64,000 nucleotides of DNA from Daldinia sp. FL1419. Its lineage: Eukaryota > Ascomycota > Sordariomycetes > Xylariales > Hypoxylaceae. Location of the stretch: contig MU623431.1 of the NCBI GenBank assembly GCA_025201765.1, positions 1 to 64,000 on the forward strand, in the 5' to 3' direction. Position 1 is the stretch's first letter, and every line of letters starts with the position of its first letter. The notes beneath the pieces were generated by a model. That model ran no database searches. It was not told the origin of the DNA and saw nothing but the letters and a program-made list of their open reading frames with translations. The translations under genes and the position numbers were made by a program. Of this stretch, positions 1-10,108 are shown piece after piece.

Positions 1-480
1 TTATAATATTATTAAAATTATTATTTTATATTTTAAAAATTTTAATAATATTATAATATATATTTTAAAATAATAAAATAAAATTTAAGATTATTATTAA
101 TTAATGTATATTTTAATATAATAGTGGTTTTATAAGAGGTTAAATTAGTATTTTAATATTAGGAATAATTATAAAGAATAAAAGATTTTCTGTTGTAATT
201 TTTGGCTTTTAATATTTTTTAAATTTTAATATTTTGGAATTCCTTTTTATCTTTATTTTTTTATTTTTTTTATTTGAATGTATAATAGAAGTTATTATAG
301 TTTAGATTAGATGTATTTTATAGATAAAATATTAAATATGGAATTAAATAATATATTTAATTAAGATAAATTAATTTTTAATTAAATTTCTAAATTTATA
401 ACTTATTAAAATAAAATGTATATATAAAGTAAATTATTTATATTATTAAATTTATTTTAAAGAATAAATGGGTATATCTA
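1..480. repeat. AT-rich block, probably RIP-degraded repeat
   Basis: The first 480 bases are almost entirely A and T, with long A/T runs and no open frame. Base composition becomes normal at about 480. In Pezizomycotina such blocks usually are transposon copies decayed by repeat-induced point mutation. That origin is inferred from composition; no element family can be recognised, and the block continues off the left edge. Confidence 0.6.
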
Positions 481-2051
481 TGATATATAAGGTTATGGAT
501 GTAGGGTGTATTATATCCCTGTATATCAGCCACATACATTCCAACAGGTACGTTTCAAGTAATTCGCAGTTGTGTACTTACACGTAGATTATGATACAAT
601 ACAAAGGTTCGCTTATTGTGAAGGTATCAGGAAATATATAATACTACCACCAGCAGTTTACTAATAACTATCGTCATCTCGATCTAATAGGACCAGCTGT
701 TCAACTATACGCCTAAAGTCGATATCGCCAATTCGAATTACCTATATATAGGTAATTATCAAACTTGTAGGGTCTTATTACAACACGGCTATTAAATCCT
801 TGGTGACAATATGGCTTGTTCTACTGGGCCACGCTTCTTCTCATGGTCTTCGAATTGGATACCTAGGTAGGGTAAGTATAATAATATCTAGTTCCGTCTC
901 GTAAAGTATACATCTGCTTCGATCCTGCGTAGCAACGCCCAACGCCGCCGTGACTATTTTTAACTTATCACACAAACGTGTGCTCACTACTCAAGAAGAA
1001 GCTTTAAATATCGTCTGAAAGAACTGATTTCAGTACAAGCCAACGAAAACTCTACCTCATCTGCCTTAGCTACGGTGGATTGGTCGTTGTAGTAAAGCTG
1101 CGGTGCTTCTCCTCTGATGACTACAGGTTATATATAGTGCCTCACGTAAGATAGGTATAATTTCCCTTCAGGTAGCTTTAAGATGCATTGCACATTTTTA
1201 GACGACGCCATGATATTATTATGGGATCGTATGGGCTTTCTACACCTGTCTCCAACTGAGCCAGGTTTCCCACATTCCAGACAGGATATGTCACGTAAAC
1301 TTCGAACACTACTACAACGTGTAGCTATTACTACACTTTGTTACTTAGCTAGGTACTTACTATATATCTATGGTCTTAAAGAAAGCCTTGAACTGCTTAT
1401 ATGATACGTGTGTGTGTGTGTGTGTGTGTGTGTATGCGCGTGGTATTTTTGTCCGAGTGGGCGCGTTCTATAGGATAGTACCTGATAACTACCTACCTAC
1501 CTACACTATAAAGCCCGGGAGCGCATATCCACCTATATGGTAGCTGCTTTTCGTAAGGGCGGTCTTCATCAGGATAGCCGGACTAATCTTAACCGAGTTA
1601 TGGGGTTGGCTCTACGAACCTTCCTATAGCCATGATTGTGTCAGACGCTGAACGTATAAAGGCTTTGACCACGATAAGTGAACTTGTTGCGGAGAGCATA
1701 GAATAGCACGGCGTAGTACTTGGAAAAGAGTAGACGGAATATACTCAGGTAGGTTGGTAGGCGTAGGCCTTTTTAGTAAAATATACAGCGAGGGGATTAA
1801 GCGCATGATGAATAACAATCCTATCGTTTATTACGCAGCTCTTTAAACCCATGAAACATCATGATATATTAGTATAGTAAGAACGATTATTGCATTGCTT
1901 GATCAAATTCTTGAGCGATCAAGTTTTGAGTCCCTCGTGCTCAAACTGCTATCATAGTGTGCATGCAAGTACTATAAACGCAAACACCAAGCACAATGCA
2001 GACATATGGATCCATTATGATGTCTAACGTCTTAGACTTTTTAATCTAAAC
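481..2051. other. Intergenic stretch without a recognisable gene
   Basis: Base composition is normal here. The only open frames are short (up to 73 codons), with no recognisable domain or splice structure. It contains a GT microsatellite near 1408, a copy of the palindrome TACCTAGGTA at 860, and a CTAC-rich tract near 1493. The right end is the 3' flank of LEO1, which is on the minus strand. Confidence 0.6.
1408..1433. repeat. (GT)n microsatellite
   Basis: About thirteen uninterrupted GT units. It lies in intergenic DNA and has no evident function. Confidence 0.9.
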
Positions 2052-3360
2052 TTACTCGTCATCGTCGTCCTCATCAATAATATGACGTCTTCGCCGATGA
2101 GATGATTCAGCTGGCGCATCCATATCGTCCAGGTCGGCATCGGCGTCGGCATCATCATCTTCAGCGTCAGCTGTTCTTTGGCGCTTCTTCCTGGGAGCCT
2201 CTTCCTCCTCGTCATCATCCAGAATATCTTCTTCATCCTCCTCGTCCTCGTTTCCTTCGTCCTCATCATCGCTAGGAGCGATGAAATCATCTTCACGATC
2301 ATACTCGTTCTGGCGACCTCCACCCGACGGGAAGTCATCATCAGAATCGTATTCTGGTCGGCGTCGCTTGCCTTTCGATTGGTTTGTCGTCCCTCTCTTG
2401 CGGGAACCACCGGCTCTGCGGCCGCTTTCTAGGTCACCTATCGAAAGCCCGCCACTCCTGTAGCCGCCACCCCGTCCGTCGAGTCGTGCGGCTGCGTTCT
2501 CCCGTCGTCGTTGCGCTTTCATGCGCTCCTTCTCAGCTAGCTCAGCCTCTCTCTTCTGGAGTTCAGGATCCTTCGTGGCTGTGATGATCATATCTCCGCC
2601 CTGTCTTCTGGCGCGCTGAGCAGCCTCCATGTCGCGGCTAAATTTGAGTAGAGCCTCGTCCTTTAGGTTCGAAGGAAGTTTCACAGAGTATTGTTCAGAG
2701 ACATGGCCTACTGTCATGAACAATTCGCTCGTAAAATGCGCCGCTGCGACGTAATAGTGGGCGTCATCGCGCTCCTCGTAGTAAGGTTTATCAGCCGCGG
2801 GTGCCATGGCCTTCTTTTGTATCTCGTAGTGGTCTCCTCCGACGGACACAGTAAGAGATCCATCACTCCAACGGTAAATAGCAGCATTGCTCTTGAGTTC
2901 GCCCGTCTCGGGATCTCGTTGGAAGCGGACTACATTCTTGGGCTGTTCGGAGCGCGCGTTTTGAATGTCCCACTCGGTAGGTTCATACGTGCTGGGCTTG
3001 TATTCTTCGGCTTGTAGCTTAATAAAGGAGGGAACTTTCATCGTTTGTAGCTAGAAGGAGTCAGCTTTACTTCATAAGATTGCAATCAGGATGAACTAGA
3101 CGTACAGAACCAGTACCATCTCTAGAGGTTCGTGGAATCCTATGTCGATGGAGTGTGACACCCATTATGCGCTTCACCTTGACCTCTTGGTCCTCGTCGG
3201 CGTCTGCATCATCATCACGATCACGGTTACGGCCGTGGTCGCGGTCATCATCGCGATCATCACCTTCGTCTTGTTCCGAGGCTAGATCCTGATCACTAAG
3301 CACCTGTTCTACATCACCCTCGTCACCGAAGAGGTCGCCTCCATCCTCAGAGTCGGACAT
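2052..3360 (-). CDS. leo1: RNA polymerase-associated protein Leo1 (Paf1 complex)
   Basis: Two exons, complement(2052..3050 and 3106..3360), with a 55-nt intron (GTACGT donor, CTGAC branch, TCTAG acceptor), encode about 417 residues. The start is the ATG at 3360, giving the usual acidic MSDSEDGGDLFGDEG opening; an in-frame ATG eight codons upstream was not used. The Leo1 core follows at about residues 62-230 (RIMGVTLHRHRIPRTS, then MKVPSFIKLQAEEYKPSTY and WSDGSLTVSVGGDHYEI). The C-terminal half is highly charged, with a basic stretch and acidic D/E runs, typical of Leo1. In other eukaryotes Leo1 works in the nuclear Paf1 complex, which travels with RNA polymerase II and promotes histone modification and elongation. 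The gene is divergent from MOB2 at a 0.7-kb shared upstream region. Family assignment is firm. Confidence 0.93.
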
Positions 3361-4046
3361 TGTGGAAATTGGCGTCCTTGACAATAATACGAGTTATACA
3401 GAGGGCCTGAGAAGATTGTGCGGATGTGGGATGATGCAATTGGAAGGTTTGGAGGAACTACGTTGAGGTACGAAGGGCGTTGATAGAGAAGTCGCGATTT
3501 CCAATGTTAGGTTGGATGGAACGTATCGAAGCAAGTACCTAACCTAGGGAGGTACCTACCTCAGGACATCCATCTGGGGTCCAAGGCAGCTTAACCCGCA
3601 CTGTAAACTTCAGGGAAGTCGCGTTCAGTTAGGCAGGTACATAGCGTGTAATTGGGACAGATACGGCTTTATCGATATGAAATTTTAATATCGATAAAGG
3701 TGAGGCAGCTAAAAAGGACTAGCGTTGGGCGCTATATAGACGAGCGTCTCCTGAAACAGCTGGAATCTGTTAAAATATCATTGGACGAATTAGTGAATTG
3801 GATGTGGGAAACTTCCACACATCGCAAAGTCACTGTCACATCCCTTCTGCCCCCTTTTCCTCGCTGAAGCCTCGCCGGTTCTTTAATTGTGTCTTGGGGT
3901 CGGCGATTCCCTTAATTTTCTTTTATCGAGCCAGCAATTCTGCTGTTCACTTTTTCATCTTCTCGCGTATTGCGAGCGGGCTTTCAATCTTTTTATAACA
4001 TTTGCGCTCCTATCGGTACCCGACGTGGCGGTTTTTTAAACTGATC
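3361..4046. promoter_or_regulatory. Divergent upstream region of leo1 and mob2
   Basis: The 686 bases separate the LEO1 start on the minus strand from the MOB2 first exon on the plus strand, so both promoters must lie here. Pyrimidine-rich tracts precede the MOB2 ATG (about 3840-4000). No clear TATA box was found. Inferred from gene orientation only. Confidence 0.5.
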
Positions 4047-5056
4047 ATGTCCAATCTATTTTCTGGAATGTAAGTACACAACTGTTTTTATTTCATTTTA
4101 TTTTATTTTTCCTCCTCTCCATTTCTTTTGTCTTATCGTGTTTCTTAAATATTTCCCCCCCTTTAAGGATCATATCATCCACTTCCCGGATTTGCATACA
4201 TATGGCGACTTTATGAGCTACCAAACAAGAAGCCACGTGCAAAAGGATCATCCGTTTTTAGTTCTAGGAATATGTTCCTAGGGTACTAATTTATTCATTT
4301 ATTATGAATGTACCCCAGCTACAAAGAAATTAGGCGTTTCTTACCACACAATGTAACATGTTCAGCTTGAACTTGTACAGCCTCGCATACGTCACTTGGT
4401 CTTATAGCCGTTTTATGAAGGACCTTCTGGCAAATTTGGGCTTCCTTTGCGCGGATCTAATTCTTGCGCAATGATACACCATCAGAAAATTGCCCAATTA
4501 TAACCAGCCATGACGGCATCTTGTAAGGCAAGAGGTCGTTGTATTTGGCAAGTTGGCAAATTGGTGTTTGGTTTAATGTTCATAACGTGAAGTTATAGTT
4601 CTTGAACATACCTATCCAATATATCCTACACAGTGCAAGTTGGATACAAAATAGTTTTTGTATTCGTAAAACCCACACAAGTTGTTTTGCGAGTTGGGCT
4701 TTTGAAGACTTGTATGAGCGCCCCCCCTGTTCCTAAAGAATCTTAACCTATATCTTCGCCTTTTCCTCCAAGATAGGTTAAGGATAAGTCAAGATGGGTT
4801 AAGATGGACTTAAGATGGGGAAAGACTAAAGGCGCCAGCGAAGCACCCTGAAATGTTGGTTCCCAATACAAAACGATCCCATGATGGAGAAAGTAGCGGC
4901 CTGGGCTTTTTTCTATGGGTCAATTATATGCAAGCGCTATTCACTTGCTACCCTTTATTTTACCCTTACTACCCTTACTATCCTTACAACCGTTGTCTCA
5001 GTTTCATATTTGCCTCTTGCCGGGTTATCAAATTGGCATTGGTTGGATAGGTGATT

Positions 5057-5107
<51 letters not shown>

Positions 5108-6419
5108 TGATGAAGTCAAAGCTGACCTCCCCTACCCGCCGAATTTCATATATATAAGGTCAGGGCGCCTCAACGTTGCTCATTGGTTCTTCCCCCACCG
5201 TCTCTTGTCAGCTCCATATAGGTCCATATAGGGCATTCGCCGCACAACAAAGGAATAGTTGCTAACTTTCCCAACTCTTCAGAAACGCTAGATTGAGAGG
5301 GACTTCGGGCAAAGCCCAAGGTCAGAATAAGAGCCCCGTTCAAACCACCAGCGGTCAACCTATCTCTCCTACCAGTCTTTCCCAAGGCAGCCAGTCACCC
5401 ATCAGCCTAGCACCAAAGATCCCTCCGCTTCCCAGTTCACCGTCCTTAGCTCACAATATCGGCATGGGTGAATCCGATAACGCGGGGGCCAATGGCGACG
5501 ACGTTCTCAACGTCTATCACCTTCCCCGACCCCTGCCTATGTGGCTAAATGTACAATACGCGAAGCATATTGTGAAGGGTAACTTCATGACATTGAGCGC
5601 CCGCCCCAAGACTGTGGAACAGGGCGAGTGGATTGCCCACCAAGGTAATTATTTTTGGTGTTATATCACTCATTAATGTGGCTAAGACACTTCTAACACA
5701 TTGCAGTGGTTGAGCACTACCGTAACCTCTGGAACTTTGTACGGGTGATCCACGAAAAGGAAGAAGATGGCAGCACGATCTGCAACCCTCAAACCTGCCC
5801 TCGAATGTCCGCTGGAGCGTGAGTAGGATATTTATGGAAGCGAGCAATACTCTAGTGTCTAACATGGTATTGTAGGAACCATTCCTTCACATGGCTAAAC
5901 TACAAGCGAGAGCCCGTCGAGTTGCCGGCCTACGAGTATATCACGCTTATGCAGCGATGGATATCTGGAAAGATCGACGACACGAATATCTTTCCTACCG
6001 ACACCAACGGCGTTTCTTATGCGCACAACCCCTCCATAACCACGACGCCGCTCTCGCAACTGTCTAACCCCGAAGACAAGGATTGGATCGGAAAGCCCAG
6101 TGGGTTCCCTGAGAACTTCGTGGAGGTTTGCCAGACCATCTTCAGACAGATGTTCCGGGTGTATGCCCACCTATACTGGGCGCACTTCATCGACCCGTTC
6201 TACCATCTGAACCTCGAGAAGCAACTGAACAGCTGTTTCAGCCACTTTGTGCTGACAGCCTGCGCGCTGGATATGCTGAAACCCCAGGAGCTGGAGCCTA
6301 TGCAACCATTAATCGACCTGTGGGCGGCCAACGGCACCTTCCCGCCGGGCTCAAAGGCATACGAATACTCGAACCAGAAAGCCGGAGAGCGATTGATGCA
6401 GCTTGCGAACGTCGCATAG
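4047..6419 (+). CDS. mob2: MOB2-type NDR-kinase activator
   Basis: Four exons are proposed: 4047..4069, 5283..5644, 5707..5818 and 5876..6419, giving 346 residues. The first exon is only 23 nt, encoding MSNLFSG plus two bases, and ends at a perfect GTAAGT donor. The matching acceptor (GCTAAC branch, CTTCAG) is 1.2 kb downstream and restores the frame as MSNLFSGINARLRGTSGK. The Mob domain runs from about residue 80. The family zinc ligands are visible as C154-x4-C159 (CNPQTC) and H264-x4-H269 (HLYWAH). A fungal-type insertion rich in S/T/P lies before the FPENF helix. Mob2 proteins bind and activate NDR/LATS kinases (COT1/Orb6/Cbk1) that control polar growth and septation. A start inside exon 2 was rejected because no ATG precedes the conserved N-terminus there. 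Exons 2-4 are firm; exon 1 is inferred from phase and splice signals. Confidence 0.88.
5059..5105. repeat. (GA)n microsatellite in the first mob2 intron
   Basis: A nearly pure run of GA dinucleotides with one interruption (GATAGAG). It lies inside the proposed 1.2-kb first intron of the MOB2 gene, about 180 bases before exon 2. A TATA-like stretch (about 5148-5157) follows it. Confidence 0.9.
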
Positions 6420-7424
6420 AATGCGCCTCGCCATCATATTGCACGACGCTGGCAGCCATTGAAGGCCGATATGCCTGAGGCATAGGTTCTGGATTGAGTA
6501 GGGGCAGGGCCTTCTATCCAATTAGCCTAACCCAGGACAAGATGGTAGTACGGAAGGAGAAAGGGAAAGCAATCCCCTCGATAATATCGCCTCGTACACA
6601 CCGCAGATGGGTATCCTGAAATTGAGGAGTTGACGCGAGGCGTTTTCGTTTTGAAATTTAATCAGGGGTGGAAACCAACTCCCGACGCAGGGGAGGGAGG
6701 ATTGCGGATGATTCGGTTAGTAAATTACGTTCGTATGAAACGACGTAGCCACTTTCTGCGATAACGACACGATACGAATATGGTGCGAGATTTTGCATCT
6801 CGAGAGTTCTATAGCATAGACCGCAGCGTAGCACTTCGGTGGAGAATGAGACAAAATTACTAGAAGCCATACCAGATACTATTTCGTACTGAATAGGTCT
6901 ACGTTGATGCTCGTGTGACTTGTTACCTATCTGGTATCTACCTCTTAGGTTTATATATAAGTGCCTAGGGTATCCTTCAACTCTTCTAGTTGTACTTGCT
7001 CCGTAATCCTAGAGCCTGCTAACCCATTTTATACCTTTGATGCGAACGTCTTCTGTCTGTTCTCGCAAGTACTTAACCTACCTAGGTAAGGTAGGGATGT
7101 AGCGTGAAGGTCGTGCCAGATCGAGTTCGAAATACTTCGACAATATGGCTACGTCGCTGATGGTGGGCTGACAGCAGCTTCCCCGCATCTGGCTTCCAAC
7201 GGATAGCTGCTGAATCTCAAACAAATCTATTATATGTTACCCGATCGATATGACATCTAATTAAAGCCGTACGGCCATCGAGGCAAGATCTCCGAGGCGC
7301 CTACCTTAATAATGACTCGCTTTTCTTGCTAGTCGGACACTTACCGCTGGGCTGGCGATTCCGATTCTCTATAGACATTCTGCAAAACTTCCCGACAAAT
7401 AGTTAATTGATTGCGGTATTTACG
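6420..7424. other. Intergenic region between mob2 and the PSI-domain gene
   Basis: About 1 kb holding the 3' flank of MOB2 and the upstream region of the PSI-domain gene. A 70-codon minus-strand frame at 6658-6870 has no recognisable features and was not called. One TACCTAGGTA palindrome lies at 7079. Confidence 0.55.
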
Positions 7425-8035
7425 ATGAACACCCCGCTCGGCGCCGGTAACGCAGCGGACGACGCGCACCTGCAGCGGTGTTGGAGGATCCAAAACTGCA
7501 AGGACTGTCTTGGGCAGGAATCGGACTGCAGTTGGTGTCCATTCGTACGTGTGCTGCGTATTCTTAATACACCGAGAGCCCACTACCTTTTCTAGCTGTT
7601 AATGCCTCGGCCTTGATACTATTTAATATTAATAGGATATATTGCCCATAGTCTTGGACCTGCGTCCCCAACTCAAACAAAATCCCATTTCTCGCACCGG
7701 CGTGGGACGAGAACGTATGTCCGCACTGGGCTGAGCGCTGGGAGATTCGTACTCGGCCGCTCGGCTGCCAGGTTTCGACTATTACTACTTTAACCTCGCT
7801 TGTATCCATCGCATCCACGCTTGTCCTCGTGTTGCTAGTCACATTGGCGGTTTTTGGAATCCAGAGGCTTAAAGGGTGTAATAAGAAGAATCCCGGCTGG
7901 TGGAAGATATGGAAATACAAGTGGATGCATTGGTTAAAATTTCAGCAACGGTCGTTTCGCGGCAGGGCTGGGAGTCCAACGGATACGGAAGCTCAGGAAC
8001 AAAGGCACGAACAGGAGCCATTACTATCATCTTAG
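7425..8035 (+). CDS. Small PSI-domain single-pass membrane protein
   Basis: Two exons (7425..7544 and 7652..8035) with a 107-nt GTACGT...CATAG intron encode 167 residues. Residues about 18-47 form a cysteine-rich PSI-like module (CWRIQNCKDCLGQESDC, then CPFSWTCVPN across the splice). A second conserved stretch with VCPHWAERWE and GCQVS follows. One strong hydrophobic helix at about residues 78-100 precedes a short basic tail with WWKIWKYKWMHWLKF. The tail ends in EQEPLLSS, matching the acidic dileucine pattern used for endosomal or vacuolar sorting. This layout suggests a lumenal or extracellular PSI module and a cytosolic tail. No signal peptide follows the chosen ATG, although the family generally has one. 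An upstream coding exon spliced into the first exon is possible, so the N-terminus is uncertain. The gene converges on the molybdopterin synthase gene, with 88 bp between stop codons. Confidence 0.75.
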
Positions 8036-8123
8036 GGAACTGGGAAAGACATGACCAAGTCACAGAGAGGCAGAGTTTATAAATAATAATTGATGTCGAA
8101 TTTAGTCTTCACTTTACACTCTT

Positions 8124-8417
8124 TCAGCCGGAGCTGACCGGGGGAATAATAGCGACCTCGTCGCCCTCCTTGATCATGTTTTCGGGGGATTCATCGCCAG
8201 ACTCTGGGATATCGACGTAATTAAGATTGACCGTCACTAAGCATGAACCGAGAATCTTGTCTTTGATACCGTTATATTTCTCTTCTAGCACATTGAATAA
8301 TTCCTGGAGAGGAAGTGGTGCTGGTAAGCTATCGAATTCCTTCGAGGTGAAAGAACTTGCACTTGCGAAGTAGAGCACGTTGAAATGGCCTTTCGGCGGC
8401 TTGGGAATGGCACCCAT
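8124..8417 (-). CDS. cnxG: Molybdopterin synthase sulfur-carrier subunit (MOCS2A/MoaD-like)
   Basis: A single exon of 97 residues with the ubiquitin-like MoaD fold pattern: FNVLYFASASSFT at the start, a central helix region (LFNVLEEKYNGIKDKIL), then VTVNLNYVD, EGDEVAIIPPV and a C-terminal Gly. In molybdenum cofactor synthesis this subunit carries a C-terminal thiocarboxylate that the large subunit uses to turn precursor Z into molybdopterin; the cofactor then serves nitrate reductase and xanthine dehydrogenase. Length fits the family. The last residues are Ser-Ser-Gly rather than the Gly-Gly of most homologues, but the essential terminal Gly is present. The start ATG at 8417 gives the whole domain. 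Confidence 0.88.
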   Translation of the reverse strand: MGAIPKPPKGHFNVLYFASASSFTSKEFDSLPAPLPLQELFNVLEEKYNGIKDKILGSCLVTVNLNYVDIPESGDESPENMIKEGDEVAIIPPVSSG

Positions 8418-9184
8418 TGTGGACTGATTAGGTCAATGAGGGGATATGGACCTATTCTTAGAGTTCCTGTTAGCTATTGTGTTTTCACAAATGTTGTAAT
8501 GTAGCAGAAAAGAGTGAATGAGCGTTGTTTCAGAGATCTTGGTGATATGGTAGAACATCAGTGATGATCAGGTAATACATGCTATTTATATACATCATAC
8601 AACGTGAGTAAAGCTCAAAAAAAAAGAAAAATGACTTACCATTTGTCAATGGAATGGGTTATAACCACTTGTGGTCACCCAAGTTGGGAGAAGGTAAGGT
8701 TGAAGAAGAAAAGTAGGAGGGAAAAGGTGCAGCTATTAAAGCTAAAAAAAAAAAATAAAAACCCCCAAAAAACTTTTTCTCAACACGCTAGTGTTACATA
8801 TTAGTAATCGATAATCTCCCCTGTGAATTTATTAGTTTTCTTCATTCGATAGCTTTTTGTTATCGGACCCTGGTTATTCTCTTTGCGATCTCGAAGTCAT
8901 AGGGTATAAAATGAAACATATGCATTGCAAATGTGAGAAATGCCAATTCAAAGACAATCAAATAAACCATATCACGCCAAGTGCAACGGTCGGGGTATGA
9001 ATCGTGCTTTATTCGCAATGCAGAATGCCCATCATAGTCCGGCGACTCCTGTTAACAAAAGGAATCTTGACCGCGAATCCTGTATGATGCCACTGATCTT
9101 AGGCCGTAGTCCTGTCTGATCTTAAGCTAGCAATATAATCCTGACCCTCGTGCTCACAACTCCTCCCAAAGGAAATTCCATTGT
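8418..9184. other. Intergenic region upstream of cnxG and downstream of rps28
   Basis: The 767 bases contain the cnxG promoter side and the 3' flank of the S28 gene. There is an A-rich patch near 8745-8775. A 66-codon frame at 8604-8804 is lysine-rich only because of that A-rich sequence and was not called. Confidence 0.55.
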
Positions 9185-9547
9185 TTATCGTAATCTTCGG
9201 GCCTCACGCTCGGATTCGAGTAGGCAAAGAATGTCGTCCTCACGAACTATAAAATTTACTTTGTTAGTCATTGTCGAATTTCTCGGTCATGGGAAAAATG
9301 AGGAATTTTCGTGGGTTCGCACCTGGTCCCTTGACGTTTCGGATGATGCTTCGGGTCTGGTCGTCCATGAATTCGACACGGACTTGGGTAACACCACCAC
9401 GAGAACCTATATCCGTCAGCTCCTGCTCGTTTCAACCTTCGATGTCGCGTATTTCGAATTGCGAAAATGCGATTAGGGAATCGTACCGGTTCGGCCCAAG
9501 ACGCGGGTGACCTTGACAAGCTTGACGGGCTGCTTAGAGGACTCCAT
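9185..9547 (-). CDS. rps28: 40S ribosomal protein S28 (eS28)
   Basis: Three small exons, complement(9185..9246, 9323..9406, 9487..9547), with introns of 76 and 80 nt, encode 68 residues, the normal length. The product begins [21 protein letters not shown], runs through [15 protein letters not shown] and [17 protein letters not shown], and ends [12 protein letters not shown] with a Cys within the ILCLLES segment. S28 is a structural protein of the small ribosomal subunit near the mRNA exit site. All three junctions keep the frame (phase 1 at both introns), and both donors (GTACGA, GTGCGA) are usable. An intron-dense layout is common for fungal ribosomal protein genes. Identification is certain. 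Confidence 0.95.
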
Positions 9548-10108
9548 ATTTGCAATCTGAGTGATTTGATTAGGATGGGATTTTGGGGATGGGTTCGGGG
9601 ATGCTTTTCGTACTTGTGATCGAGGGTTTGCAAGGGGTTTGCTGCCTGGTCGCGGGATATGGAAATTTGTCAAAAGTTGGTAGGAATTTTGATTAGGTCA
9701 AGAAGATGTAGACTCGCTTAAGCCATTCCTAGTTGTGGGTAGGGCTTTTTTTCTGATGTGGCGCATTGACCATACGAGTACGTACTTTCTTGCACTATCG
9801 ATAATAAAGCCCCTCTATCTCATAATTGCATACATCTGATCGTAATTCTACTTATTTTCAATTCGCCTTTATATGCATAACTAGAATTTATTACAATCGC
9901 ATGAAAAATAGGGGAACTTTTCGGATGTGAGGCATTGATATTTAGAGGTACCTAAGCTATTTCCTCTATCTTAAAGTTGGGATATTAATAATTTCAGACA
10001 TAATATCGCATCCTTCTTCCGCTGCCTTCTCTTAACAAAATTTAATTCCGCGTAATAGGGTATCAAGGTCGATGTAAATCACAGGTAGATAGATTAGTAT
10101 CGCCATTA
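9548..10108. promoter_or_regulatory. Upstream region of rps28; 3' flank of the dynamitin gene
   Basis: The 561-base gap must contain the S28 promoter (transcribed leftward) and the dynamitin 3' untranslated region. A purine/pyrimidine-biased segment lies directly upstream of the S28 ATG (about 9560-9640). No other coding signal is seen. Confidence 0.45.

Noticed and set aside
5293..5676. MOB2 start at a TTG in exon 2
   Set aside because: Not an ATG, and the conserved N-terminal residues extend upstream of it to a clear splice acceptor that joins the short ATG exon at 4047.
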